Assembly (NCBI GenBank): GCA_900546215.1
Contig: URCD01000047.1
Coordinates: 1-17,758, forward strand
Length of the DNA stretch: 17,758 nucleotides
Source of the DNA: an uncultured Eubacteriales bacterium
Lineage (GTDB): Bacteria; Bacillota; Clostridia; Lachnospirales; Anaerotignaceae
Direction of reading: 5' to 3'
Shown here piece after piece: positions 7,348 through 14,857 of the stretch; position 1 is the stretch's first letter; every line of letters starts with the position of its first letter. A program made the translations under genes and the position numbers. The notes beneath the pieces are model-generated. The model saw only the letters and a list, made by a program, of their open reading frames with translations, was not told where the DNA came from and ran no database searches.

Positions 7348-8220
7348 TTATGCCTTATCCTGTACATCTATGCCAAAGAGTCCGCTCGGTTTAACAAGCA
7401 GAATAATGATAAGCAGAGTGAAAGAAATAAGGTCTTTCAGTCCTGAGCTTAAATAACCTGAGGCAAATGTCTCTATAACGCCAAGTACCACTGCACCAAC
7501 TATAGCTCCGGGAACACTTCCCAGTCCTCCCAAAACTGAAGCGATAAACGCTTTAACGCCAACATTACCCATAGTTGGATATACATTATATTTTAATCCG
7601 AGCAATATACCAGCACATCCTGCCAAAGCTCCGGCAAGAACAAATACCATTGCGATACATTTATCTACCTTTACTCCAAGCAAACTGGCTGTGGAGCTTG
7701 AGCATGCCACTGCACGTACATTTAAACCGAATTTCGTTTTCTCAATCATATACATAAGAATAATAAGAACAACAGTTGTGATGACCAGTGAAATAAGGTC
7801 AAGAACACCTATATAAAGATTTCCTATTTGTATTGAGGATACAGGAAGTATTGCCGGATACATTTTAAATTTGGCGCCAAACAAAAGAGTTGCAGCGTTC
7901 TGATATGTAGTTGACAGTCCCATCGCAGCAATCATAAGAAACATATTCGGAGAACCGTTATTTCTTATACGTCTGTAAGCTATCCTTTCGTTCAAAAAAC
8001 TGATAAGTCCGGCTCCGGCAACACCCAAAATAGCCGCCACAGGAAACGGAAGTTTAACTGACGTCACACACATAAACGCAACGTAGGCTCCAAGCATGGC
8101 AACCTCTCCATGTGCCCAGTTAGAGAAATCCAGAAGGCTGTATACAAGAGCATAGCCTGTGGCAATGAGCGCATAAACGCCTCCAACAGAAATACCTGTA
8201 ACAAGCTGTTGCAAAAACAT
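7348..8220 (-). CDS. livH: Branched-chain-amino-acid-type ABC transporter, permease LivH
   Basis: A 290-aa membrane permease, the partner of LivM. The N-terminus LQQLVTGISVGGVYALIATG and the following DFSNWAHGEVAMLGAY are classic LivH. NVRAVACSSSTASLLGVKVDK and ASVLGGLGSVPGAIVGAVVLGV mark the cytoplasmic coupling and C-terminal helices. GAGGTGA lies 6 nt upstream of the ATG. It is separated from livJ by a 117-bp gap holding a strong hairpin (8276-8306) and a possible 7-codon upstream ORF (8227-8250) whose stop overlaps the livH Shine-Dalgarno. Full length. Confidence 0.94.
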   Translation of the reverse strand: MFLQQLVTGISVGGVYALIATGYALVYSLLDFSNWAHGEVAMLGAYVAFMCVTSVKLPFPVAAILGVAGAGLISFLNERIAYRRIRNNGSPNMFLMIAAMGLSTTYQNAATLLFGAKFKMYPAILPVSSIQIGNLYIGVLDLISLVITTVVLIILMYMIEKTKFGLNVRAVACSSSTASLLGVKVDKCIAMVFVLAGALAGCAGILLGLKYNVYPTMGNVGVKAFIASVLGGLGSVPGAIVGAVVLGVIETFASGYLSSGLKDLISFTLLIIILLVKPSGLFGIDVQDKA

Positions 8221-8275
8221 ACTAATTCACCTCGAATTCTGAGACTGCATTACGGTTATTCCTCCGTTTACAAAT

Positions 8276-8306
8276 AGGAGGGAGGAAAAAGCAATTCCTC
8301 CCTCCT
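8276..8306 (-). other. Strong hairpin between livJ and livH
   Basis: AGGAGGGAGGAA (8276-8287) pairs perfectly with TTCCTCCCTCCT (8295-8306) around a 7-nt loop. On the minus strand it is followed by ATTTGTAAAC, a poor U run, so it is more likely an mRNA-stabilising or partial-termination element than a full terminator. Hairpins here often let the binding protein be made in excess over the permease. The stem also carries Shine-Dalgarno-like AGGAGG copies. Confidence 0.65.
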
Positions 8307-8337
8307 TATGTACAGCAGTCAATTGTTATGTCACAAA

Positions 8338-9534
8338 TTATTGATATGTTTCAACATAATCGAATACGCCGTTATCACATCTAAATACTGCTACTTCTCT
8401 TATAGGATTATGTGTAGCTGCATCCATTGTCATAGAACCAAGAAGTCCGTCAAATGTATCTGTACTTTCAAGAGCATCACGAATAGCCGTAGGGTCTGCG
8501 CTTCCTGCTCGTTCTATAGCATCGATTATCCAAAGAAGACCGTCATTTCCATAAAGGCACTCTGCCTCAAGGTCTATGTTATATTCCGCAACATATCTTT
8601 CTCCATATGCAGCAGCATCAGGTGAATGGAAGCCTATACGAGATACATAATAGCATCCTTCAAGAGCTCCGCCTGCCAAATCTGCAAGTTCAAGTGAATC
8701 CCAGCCGTCTGCTCCGAATATTACACAGTTAAGTCCAAGCTCTCTTGCCTGCTTTGATATAAGGGCAACGTTCTGATAAATCCAAGGTACAAATAATACA
8801 TCAGGTTCAGCAGCAGCTATCTTAGTAAGCTGTGCACGGAAATCGTTATCTCCGCTCTGTGCTTCTTCCTGAGCTACCATTTCTCCTCCGTTAGCCTCGA
8901 AAGCCTCAACCATGTACTTCCCAACTCCTGTTGAATAAGCGTCACTAACGTCTGTAAGTATAGCTCCTTTTTTAAATCCAAGCTCAGCAGCAGCATATTT
9001 TCCTGCTACAGTACCCTGATATGAGTCAATAAAGCAAAGTCGGAATGAATATGGATGAAGGTTTCCGTTTTCATCTACTGTAACAAGTTCATTAGAAGCA
9101 GCTGTTGCGATTACCGGAACCTGTTTTTCATCAGCTACGGCAGCCATAGGAATATTACAGCTTGAGAAGTTTGTACCAACAACAGCGCAAACGCCGTAAT
9201 CATCTACGAGCTTTCTATAAGCACTTACAGAGTCAGCAGGCTCTCCCTTTCCGTCAAGGCCGATAACCTCAACCTGTTTTCCAAGAACACCGCCGGCTTC
9301 ATTAATATCTTTAACAGTGAGGTTCATACCGTTGAGACCCGCCTGGCCCCATAGTGCTGTATCTCCAGAAAGAGCTGAAACATAGCCGATTTTAATTGTA
9401 TCGCCCGAATCTTCTGTGTTTGCCTGCTCTTGGGTTCCGCCGTTTCCCGATGAATTCGAGCTGGAGGAACAACCAGCTAAACCAAGGAGCATTGTAGCAG
9501 CTACTGCTGCAGCCAAAAATCTTTTTCTCTTCAT
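8338..9534 (-). CDS. livJ: Amino-acid-binding lipoprotein of the Liv-type ABC transporter
   Basis: A 398-aa extracellular substrate-binding lipoprotein (periplasmic-binding fold type I, Peripla_BP_6). A lipoprotein signal peptide MKRKRFLAAAVAATMLLGLA-GC is visible with a lipobox LAGC (Cys22), then a Ser/Asn/Gly linker. The mature part starts IKIGYVSALSGDTALWGQAGLNG. The ligand region VGTNFSSCNIPMAAVADE with PVIATAASNELVT resembles the Ser-Ser and Ala/Thr positions that hold the amino-acid backbone in LivJ, so an amino-acid ligand is likely; which one is unknown. ATG 9534 is chosen because AGGAGGT sits 7 nt upstream and the signal peptide begins there; an in-frame ATG 39 bp further up has no such site. 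It is first in the operon and divergent from the SorC regulator. Confidence 0.93.
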   Translation of the reverse strand: MKRKRFLAAAVAATMLLGLAGCSSSSNSSGNGGTQEQANTEDSGDTIKIGYVSALSGDTALWGQAGLNGMNLTVKDINEAGGVLGKQVEVIGLDGKGEPADSVSAYRKLVDDYGVCAVVGTNFSSCNIPMAAVADEKQVPVIATAASNELVTVDENGNLHPYSFRLCFIDSYQGTVAGKYAAAELGFKKGAILTDVSDAYSTGVGKYMVEAFEANGGEMVAQEEAQSGDNDFRAQLTKIAAAEPDVLFVPWIYQNVALISKQARELGLNCVIFGADGWDSLELADLAGGALEGCYYVSRIGFHSPDAAAYGERYVAEYNIDLEAECLYGNDGLLWIIDAIERAGSADPTAIRDALESTDTFDGLLGSMTMDAATHNPIREVAVFRCDNGVFDYVETYQ

Positions 9535-9628
9535 AAAATAACCTCCTATAATTCGTTTACCCATACAGTTCATCCCGCCGCCATACCATTCTCCCCCGGC
9601 GCAGCCGTCAAAACCGCATATTATATTA

Positions 9629-9658
9629 ACCAGTTTCCTTTTCCAAGGGAAACTGTTA
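9629..9658 (-). other. Leader hairpin of livJ
   Basis: CAGTTTCC (9631-9638) pairs with GGAAACTG (9648-9655); beyond a bulged C at 9630, three more pairs extend the stem. It lies in the predicted 5' untranslated region of livJ, without a U run, so it is not a terminator. Role unknown. Confidence 0.5.
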
Positions 9659-9665
9659 CAGCACT

Positions 9666-9697
9666 AAATGACATTTGTCATTTTTTCTTACATTTGT
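9666..9697. promoter_or_regulatory. Tandem operator at the livJ promoter
   Basis: Two ACATTTGT cores lie at 9671-9678 and 9690-9697, with starts 19 bp apart. The first sits in an 18-bp perfect inverted repeat AAATGACATTTGTCATTT (9666-9683, arms of 8 bp around TT). They fall at about +5 to +36 of the livJ transcript, a position suited to a repressor. The arrangement mirrors the pair at 9991-10017. The likely binder is the divergent SorC-family protein (inference). Confidence 0.6.
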
Positions 9698-9707
9698 CTA
9701 TGCGGTT

Positions 9708-9736
9708 ATTATATAATATCCGCTTTAATATGTCAA
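9708..9736 (-). promoter_or_regulatory. Consensus sigma-A promoter of livJHMGF
   Basis: On the minus strand TTGACA (9736-9731), a 17-bp spacer and TATAAT (9713-9708): both hexamers match the consensus perfectly. The predicted start is near 9701, giving a leader of about 166 nt. So strong a promoter implies tight control by a repressor, consistent with the operator pair just downstream. Confidence 0.8.
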
Positions 9737-9952
9737 CACAATTTACCAAAAAAGCTATGCTAATTGTATAAATTTCACAGTTATTAACAACATTATAAAC
9801 AAACTACCCCTATTTATTTGTACTATTTTAGGCAAAATAATTATAGTTTTTTTAATTATTATTTTTTTATAGACAAATATAACAAATAACCCCTTTAAAA
9901 ATATCCAATGCGTCAAAAGTCATTTATCTTAAAATCCTAGGCAAGTGCTTTG

Positions 9953-9981
9953 TTGACTTTTCATAAATATAATGATATTAT
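9953..9981 (+). promoter_or_regulatory. Promoter of the SorC-regulator / catabolic operon
   Basis: TTGACT (9953-9958), a 17-bp spacer, TATTAT (9976-9981) and TG in the extended -10 position (9973-9974). The predicted start is near 9988, about 58 nt upstream of the regulator ATG. Confidence 0.65.
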
Positions 9982-9988
9982 CAACTCG

Positions 9989-10017
9989 TAACAAATGTTA
10001 TTTAAATTTACAAATAT
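9989..10017. promoter_or_regulatory. Tandem operator at the regulator's own promoter
   Basis: TAACAAATGTTA (9989-10000; arms of 5 bp around AA) and ACAAATAT (10010-10017) lie 19 bp apart and begin about 9 bp after the -10 box, the same layout as at livJ. It suggests autoregulation by the SorC-type protein. The second site is degenerate (TAT in place of TGT). Confidence 0.55.
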
Positions 10018-10045
10018 AACAAAACATTTTTGAGGATGGTTTATA

Positions 10046-10990
10046 ATGAGTACAATTAAACTAAAGGAAAATGAAAGAGAAAATCTCGTAAAAATAGCAT
10101 ATTGGTACTATAAGAGAAATCTTACACAGGCGGAGATAGCTAAGCGTCTTGGTTATACCCGTCAAAAGGTTAATCAGATAATTGGTTCTCTTATAGACCT
10201 TGGAATAGTCGAAATAAATATCAACGGTCTGACTGAAGATTTTGCAGAGCTTGAATATGCAATTGAAAATCGTTTTAATCTTAAGCGAGTCTGCATAATT
10301 AACTCAGACAGTCATTCAAAGGATGAGTTTTACAGAAAAGCTGCTGAAACCATTGACGCGATATTTGATAACAATCAGACAATAGGCTTATCATGGGGAG
10401 AAACCCTTGGGCAGACTGTGCAGGCAATGCACCCTCATACACTGAAAAACAGCTCGGTCGTTCAGCTTGCCGGCGGTCTTAACAGTCATTCTTCAATAGT
10501 CAGACCAGATGAAATAACGAGACTTTTAGCCAAAAAGCTCAACTGCGCTTACCATATTTTATACGCTCCCGCCTTTGTGGACTCTGCCGAGGCAAGGGAG
10601 ATTATAGTACAGGAAAATACCGTACAGGAAACATTCAGCAGAATGAAAGAATGTGACCTTGCGATACTTGGGGTCGGAGAACTTTCTGACACCTCAACGC
10701 TGCACAAGGAAGGTTTCTTTCCTCAGAACTTTTTAAATAAACTTATAAGTGAAGGCTGCGTGGGCGATATAGCTATGCTCCCCTTTAAAGCGGACGGCAC
10801 ATGGTACCCTCTTGATAATATTGTCGGCATAGACAAAGAGACATTGGGTGCTATTCCAAATGTTGTCATCCTTGCCCAAGGCGTCAATAAAGCTGCTGCT
10901 GTATTGGGCGCCATTCATACCGGCTGCGTCGACACGGTCATCATTGATAAGAATATAGCTAAACAAATATCTAAACAATACAATCTATAA
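10046..10990 (+). CDS. SorC-family sugar-responsive transcriptional regulator
   Basis: A 314-aa DNA-binding regulator. The N-terminus (about 10-60) has the SorC/DeoR-family opening KIAYWYYKRNLTQAEIAKRL with helix-turn-helix LTQAEIAKRLGYTRQKVNQII (26-46). Residues from about 65 form the SorC sugar-binding domain: IGLSWGETLGQTV, HILYAPAFVDSAEAREII, LAILGVGEL, GDIAMLPF, and the ending NVVILAQGVNKAAAVLGAIHTGCVDTVIIDKNIAKQI. Family members bind a phosphorylated sugar and act as tetramers on paired operators. Here the effector is probably a phospho-intermediate made by the FGGY kinase encoded downstream (inference). The start is preceded by GAGGATGG. It is the first gene of the operon, 16 bp before the aldolase, and divergent from livJ. 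Two shared operator pairs suggest control of both units. Confidence 0.9.
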   Translation: MSTIKLKENERENLVKIAYWYYKRNLTQAEIAKRLGYTRQKVNQIIGSLIDLGIVEININGLTEDFAELEYAIENRFNLKRVCIINSDSHSKDEFYRKAAETIDAIFDNNQTIGLSWGETLGQTVQAMHPHTLKNSSVVQLAGGLNSHSSIVRPDEITRLLAKKLNCAYHILYAPAFVDSAEAREIIVQENTVQETFSRMKECDLAILGVGELSDTSTLHKEGFFPQNFLNKLISEGCVGDIAMLPFKADGTWYPLDNIVGIDKETLGAIPNVVILAQGVNKAAAVLGAIHTGCVDTVIIDKNIAKQISKQYNL

Positions 10991-11006
10991 GGACAGGTGA
11001 TTATAA

Positions 11007-11672
11007 ATGCTTCTACAGGAACTCCGCGAGGAAATAATCGCGTATGGCAAAAAGGCAGTAGAATACCATCTTACAAAGGGTACCGGAGGAAACTTAAGCG
11101 TTTGCGACCGCGAAAGCGGTCTTATGGCTATTACCCCAAGCGGTATCGACTACTCTGAAATTACTCCGGAACAAATAGTTTTGATTGATATTCAGACAGG
11201 AAAAATTGTAGATGGAACAGCAGTGCCTTCAAGCGAATGCGACATGCACCGTATCTTCTATAAATACAGAACAGACATTAACGCAATGATACATACCCAC
11301 ACTACATTTGCTGCTACAATATCATGCCTTCGCTGGAACCTTCCAGCAGTTCACTATCTTGTAGCCTTTGGCGGCACAGATATACGCTGCGCTGATTACG
11401 CTACCTACGGAACAGTAGCACTCGCTAAAAACGCCTATAAGGCTATGGAAGGAAGAAAAGCTGTTCTCCTTGCAAACCATGGACTTCTTGCAGGCGGCGC
11501 AAATCTTGCGGAAGCCTTTTCTGTAACAGAAGAAATTGAATTCTGCTGTGAGCTTTATTACAGAACAAAAGGAATAGGAGAGCCAGTAATTCTTCCACAG
11601 GATGAAATGGAAAGAATGGTTGAGCGCTTTAAAAACTACGGAAAGAGAACTGAAGAGCACGAAGAAATCTAA
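11007..11672 (+). CDS. Class II aldolase (L-fuculose-1-phosphate aldolase / RuBP epimerase family)
   Basis: A 221-aa zinc enzyme of the aldolase II/adducin family (FucA is 215 aa). Conserved positions are GTGGNLS (25-31), TPSG (43-46, phosphate binding), SSE (75-77, with Glu77 as catalytic acid/base), HTH (96-98) and NHG (157-159), giving zinc ligands His96, His98 and His158. Family members cleave ketose 1-phosphates to DHAP plus an aldehyde, or epimerise pentulose 5-phosphates. The neighbouring kinase, isomerase and alcohol dehydrogenase fit an aldol cleavage whose aldehyde is then reduced or oxidised. The substrate cannot be named. Relatives also split methylthioribulose 1-phosphate and 5-deoxyribulose 1-phosphate. 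AGGTGA lies 7 nt before the ATG. Confidence 0.88.
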   Translation: MLLQELREEIIAYGKKAVEYHLTKGTGGNLSVCDRESGLMAITPSGIDYSEITPEQIVLIDIQTGKIVDGTAVPSSECDMHRIFYKYRTDINAMIHTHTTFAATISCLRWNLPAVHYLVAFGGTDIRCADYATYGTVALAKNAYKAMEGRKAVLLANHGLLAGGANLAEAFSVTEEIEFCCELYYRTKGIGEPVILPQDEMERMVERFKNYGKRTEEHEEI

Positions 11673-11693
11673 TAATTCAACGGAGGTTTTAAA

Positions 11694-12731
11694 ATGGATA
11701 AACTAAAAGCTTTGCTTACTGCCGAAGTTGATGAGTCCATTGTAAGGGAGCTTGACGGCTTGCTTGATATAGAATATGCCGGATGGTATAAAGACCAGAA
11801 AATCCTTACAAAGGAACAAATGATAGATCTTATGCCGGGAAAGGATATTCTTATAACCAGCTATGACCCTGTGACAAAGGAAGTAATGGATGCCTCTGAC
11901 AATCTTAAAATGATAGTCTGCACAAGAGCCACTCCCGTTAACATTGATATAGCGCACGCTAAGGAACGTGGGATTAAATTAAGCTACGCTCCCGGCCGCA
12001 ACAGCGACTGCACTGCGGAGTTTACCGTCGCCCTTATGCTTTCCATTACAAGAAAAATCCCTATGGCTTATAGAGACCTTCATGAAGGAAAACATACAGC
12101 GGATCATAAACAGGACGTTAATATCAAAGAAGGACTTCGTCGAGACGTCACATGGTCCTTGGGCAAGGATACCCCATATGTTGAATACAAGGGCTTTCAG
12201 ATGCACGGACATACTCTCGGTATTATCGGTTATGGCAGTATAGGCAGGAGAGTAGGCGCAATATGCCGCGCCTTTGGAATGAATGTAATTGTAAGCGACC
12301 CTTACCTTAAACAAGATATGGTCGAAGAATATGTAACATTAAAATCATTTGACGAGGTTCTTTCCGAAGCTGATATTATAACGGTTCACTGTAAGGATGT
12401 ACCTGAAACCGAAAAGCTTATTAATGCCCGCGCATTTTCTAAAATGAAGCCTACTGCCTACTTCATTAATACTTCAAGAGGCGCAGTAATTGACGAACAG
12501 GCGCTTATTGAAGCCCTCAGAAACAAAAAAATTGCAGGCGCGGCCCTTGATGTTTACGAAAGTGAGCCAATAGCCAAGGACCATCCCTTCTTAACTGAAT
12601 TTAATAACGTAGTTACCACTCCTCACCTAGCCGGAGCCACTTACGACGCCATAACAAATCATACTAAAATGCTTGTTGACGACGTAAAACATTTTCTCTG
12701 CGGCGAGGAACTAGAATATGAATATAAATAA
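11694..12731 (+). CDS. D-isomer-specific 2-hydroxyacid dehydrogenase (NAD-dependent)
   Basis: A 345-aa oxidoreductase that interconverts a D-2-hydroxyacid and a 2-oxoacid. The NAD-binding motif is GYGSIG (179-184) with Asp202 at the end of the second strand (VIVSDPY). The catalytic triad is Arg262 (NTSRGAVID), Glu291 (ALDVYESEP) and His311 (TTPHLAGAT). Before the Rossmann motif there is an insert of about 25 residues compared with SerA/Ldh enzymes (around 130-165), rich in charged residues. By overall size and by its companion FGGY kinase it recalls the Bacillus subtilis YoaD/YoaC pair. It could act on a sugar acid, or on the 2-oxoacid released by the PLP lyase downstream. An excellent AACGGAGGTTTTAAAATG start follows the aldolase by 21 bp. 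Confidence 0.88.
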   Translation: MDKLKALLTAEVDESIVRELDGLLDIEYAGWYKDQKILTKEQMIDLMPGKDILITSYDPVTKEVMDASDNLKMIVCTRATPVNIDIAHAKERGIKLSYAPGRNSDCTAEFTVALMLSITRKIPMAYRDLHEGKHTADHKQDVNIKEGLRRDVTWSLGKDTPYVEYKGFQMHGHTLGIIGYGSIGRRVGAICRAFGMNVIVSDPYLKQDMVEEYVTLKSFDEVLSEADIITVHCKDVPETEKLINARAFSKMKPTAYFINTSRGAVIDEQALIEALRNKKIAGAALDVYESEPIAKDHPFLTEFNNVVTTPHLAGATYDAITNHTKMLVDDVKHFLCGEELEYEYK

Positions 12732-12745
12732 AAGGAGGCATTGCT

Positions 12746-13720
12746 ATGAATCCTATTAGCGTAGGCGTCTGGACATACGGTATGGGTACTGACCGTTATG
12801 TCGGCGACGGCTATAAGCCTAAAATGGAGCTGAAAGACAGAATTGAACATATAGGAAAACAAAACGGCGTTTCCTCCATTGAAATCACATATCCGGGCGA
12901 TATAAACGAAGACAATTATGAGGAATACAAGCCTCTCTTAGAAAAATATAATTTGAGTATCTGCGCAATGGGTGTAGAGCTTGTATGCGATAAGCAATGG
13001 GCAACAGGATCCTTTTCCTCCCCTGTTAAGGAGGTTCGCGATAAATCTGTTCTTCTTGTTAAAAAGGCTATGGACTTTGCGGCGTCTATAGGCACAAAGA
13101 CAGTATGCCTCTGGCTTGGTCAGGACGGCTTTGACTACTTTTTCCAGACAGACTATGTCGCAGCATGGAATAACCTTATTGAAGGGCTTCAGGAATGCGC
13201 GGATCACAACCCTGACATCAATCTTGGAATTGAATATAAGGTATCAGAGCCGCGACTTAAATGCATGGCAAGCTCAGGAGGCAAAACCCTTGCAATATGC
13301 CAATGCACCGGAAGAACGAACGTGGGTGTCTGCATGGATATCGGCCACAGCCTTAATGCCGGGGAAAATCCTGCTGAAACGGCTTCAATGCTTATAAGCC
13401 AGAACCGTCTTTTCCACCTGCATTTCAATGACAACTATCTTATAGCTGATGATGATATGCCTGTTGGAAGCGTACATTACCTTCATTTTATGGAGCTTTT
13501 CTACTGGCTTAAAAAGCTTGGTTATTCAGGCTATTACTCATTAGACATGTATCCGTATAGGGATAATCCTGACACAGCGGTTGAGGCTTCTGTAAAATTC
13601 ATTCAGGGAATGGACAAATTTATCGAAACAAAAATGAAGGATATTACATTCTCAACGGAATTTGACAGAAATCCAAGCCGTATACTTTCAAGCCTTTTTA
13701 CTAAAATGTTTGATTTATAA
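12746..13720 (+). CDS. TIM-barrel sugar isomerase/epimerase (xylose-isomerase-like, AP endonuclease 2 family)
   Basis: A 324-aa protein of the xylose-isomerase-like TIM-barrel superfamily, which includes RhaI-type rhamnose isomerases, tagatose 3-epimerase and hydroxypyruvate-isomerase-like enzymes. Likely metal ligands in order along the barrel are Glu163 (LGIEYK), Asp198 (VCMDIGHS, with His201), His226 (LFHLHFNDN) and Asp267 (YYSLDMYPY). The last being Asp rather than Glu resembles RhaI-type isomerases. It would interconvert an aldose and a ketose, or epimerise a ketose, before or after phosphorylation. AAAGGAGG lies 7 nt upstream of ATG, and the gene begins 15 bp after the dehydrogenase stop. 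The C-terminal 30 residues (after about 295) look like an added helical tail. Substrate unknown. Confidence 0.82.
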   Translation: MNPISVGVWTYGMGTDRYVGDGYKPKMELKDRIEHIGKQNGVSSIEITYPGDINEDNYEEYKPLLEKYNLSICAMGVELVCDKQWATGSFSSPVKEVRDKSVLLVKKAMDFAASIGTKTVCLWLGQDGFDYFFQTDYVAAWNNLIEGLQECADHNPDINLGIEYKVSEPRLKCMASSGGKTLAICQCTGRTNVGVCMDIGHSLNAGENPAETASMLISQNRLFHLHFNDNYLIADDDMPVGSVHYLHFMELFYWLKKLGYSGYYSLDMYPYRDNPDTAVEASVKFIQGMDKFIETKMKDITFSTEFDRNPSRILSSLFTKMFDL

Positions 13721-13739
13721 GAAAGGATGATTTCTTTAT

Positions 13740-14798
13740 ATGAAAGCAGCAGTTTGGCACGGATATAAAGATTTAAGAATAGAAGAAAAGCCTGAACCGG
13801 CTCCCAAAAAGGGACAGGTTAAGATAAAGGTTGATTATGCAGGAATATGCGGAACAGACAGACACGAATATGTTGGTCCTAATTTTATTCCTGTTGAAAA
13901 GCCGCACCGTCTGACCGGAAGGGTTGCCCCGTTAATTATTGGGCATGAGTTTTCAGGAGAAATTGTTGAGCTTGGTGATGGAGTTACCGGCTATAATGTA
14001 GGAGATAAGGTAACGGCTAACGGCAGTCTTACCTGCGGCGAATGCGAGTCCTGCAAAAGCGGCCGATACAACATATGCAGCCGTCTGGGATTCCTTGGCG
14101 TAGGCGACGACGGGGCTTTTGCCGATTATGTTGTTGTGGACGCCGGAAAGCTTTTTAAAATCCCCGACGGAGTAAGCCAAAAGCATGCGGCAGTTGCCGA
14201 GCCTCTTGCCTGCGGTATACATGCGACAAATCTCCTTGGAGATATAAAAGGCAAAAGCGTCGTTGTAATCGGCCCCGGTATTATTGGACTTTCCGCATTC
14301 TTTGGTGCAAAGCTGGCCGGAGCTGGCAAAGTTCTTGTATCCGGCATCGGGGAAGACAGAAAAGAGCTGATTGAAAAGCACGGCGGAACGTATATCGACT
14401 CGTCAAAGTGTGATTTACAGTCCTATGTAGAAGAATGGACTGACGGCAACTTGGCGGACATAGTATACGAATGCGTTGGTCTCCAGCCTACACTGAACCA
14501 AGCTATAACCATAACAAAGCCTGGCGGAAAAATAATGGTTATGGGGGTATTTGAAAAACCTCCCGTAATTGATATGAATACTTTGCAGGAGGCCGAAAGA
14601 ACTATATATACTTCTCAGGCACATGTAAATGAAATCGCCACGGCGCTTGAATATATCAAAGAAGGAAAAATAAATGTTGATGAGCTTATAACCAGGGAGG
14701 TTACCCTCGATACTCTTGTCGAGGATGGTTTTGAGGAGCTTATTAAAAATCCTGTGAAGCACATCAAGGTTATTATAAGAATTAACGGCGGTAATTAA
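13740..14798 (+). CDS. Zinc-dependent medium-chain alcohol dehydrogenase (butanediol/sorbitol dehydrogenase-like)
   Basis: A 352-aa NAD(P)-dependent oxidoreductase. The catalytic zinc region is CGTDRHE (Cys37) with GHE (His69-Glu70). The structural zinc loop has Cys99, Cys102, Cys105 and Cys113 (CGECESCKSGRYNIC). The Rossmann motif GPGIIG is near 173-178. The segment FIPVEKPHRLTGRVAPLIIGHEFSG closely resembles (R,R)-butanediol dehydrogenases of Firmicutes, so the substrate may be a vicinal diol, an acetoin-like ketone or a polyol. In this operon it could oxidise an imported polyol moiety or reduce the aldehyde from the aldolase. The ribosome site (AAGGATGA) is rather far, about 10-12 nt, from the ATG, hinting at weaker translation. 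Confidence 0.88.
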   Translation: MKAAVWHGYKDLRIEEKPEPAPKKGQVKIKVDYAGICGTDRHEYVGPNFIPVEKPHRLTGRVAPLIIGHEFSGEIVELGDGVTGYNVGDKVTANGSLTCGECESCKSGRYNICSRLGFLGVGDDGAFADYVVVDAGKLFKIPDGVSQKHAAVAEPLACGIHATNLLGDIKGKSVVVIGPGIIGLSAFFGAKLAGAGKVLVSGIGEDRKELIEKHGGTYIDSSKCDLQSYVEEWTDGNLADIVYECVGLQPTLNQAITITKPGGKIMVMGVFEKPPVIDMNTLQEAERTIYTSQAHVNEIATALEYIKEGKINVDELITREVTLDTLVEDGFEELIKNPVKHIKVIIRINGGN

Positions 14799-14807
14799 AG
14801 GCAGTTG

Positions 14808-14832
14808 GAGCCTAACGGCTCTTAAAATATTT
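14808..14832 (+). other. Small hairpin between dehydrogenase and PLP lyase genes
   Basis: GAGCC-TAAC-GGCTC (14808-14821) is followed by TTAAAATATTT in the only sizeable gap (59 bp) inside the operon. The U run is interrupted, so it may be a weak attenuator or a processing site rather than an end of transcription. Confidence 0.35.
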
Positions 14833-14857
14833 AAGCTTCTTAGGGAGGTAAATTAAA

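Larger units (their letters stand above)
9535..10045. promoter_or_regulatory. Divergent control region between liv operon and catabolic operon
   Basis: A 511-bp gene-free region holding the livJ promoter and leader, the regulator promoter, two pairs of ACA-WW-TGT sites and a 14-bp repeat (ACAAATATAACAAA at 9873-9886 and 10010-10023). The middle (9760-9900) is A/T-rich low-complexity sequence in which nothing firm was recognised. A G/C-rich patch (about 9571-9620) lies in the livJ leader. No T-box, S-box or other riboswitch known to me was recognised. Confidence 0.7.

Noticed and set aside
9535..9573. Upstream ATG (9573) as livJ start
   Set aside because: It would place 13 extra residues before a textbook lipoprotein signal peptide, and the AGGAGG site serves ATG 9534.
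9834..9865. AAAATAATTA...TAATTATTATTTT inverted repeat
   Set aside because: Low-complexity A/T sequence; such repeats are expected by chance here.
9535..10045. T-box or SAM riboswitch upstream of the operons
   Set aside because: Searched by eye for the T-box core and for S-box-like structure because of the amino-acid/sulfur context; neither was seen.
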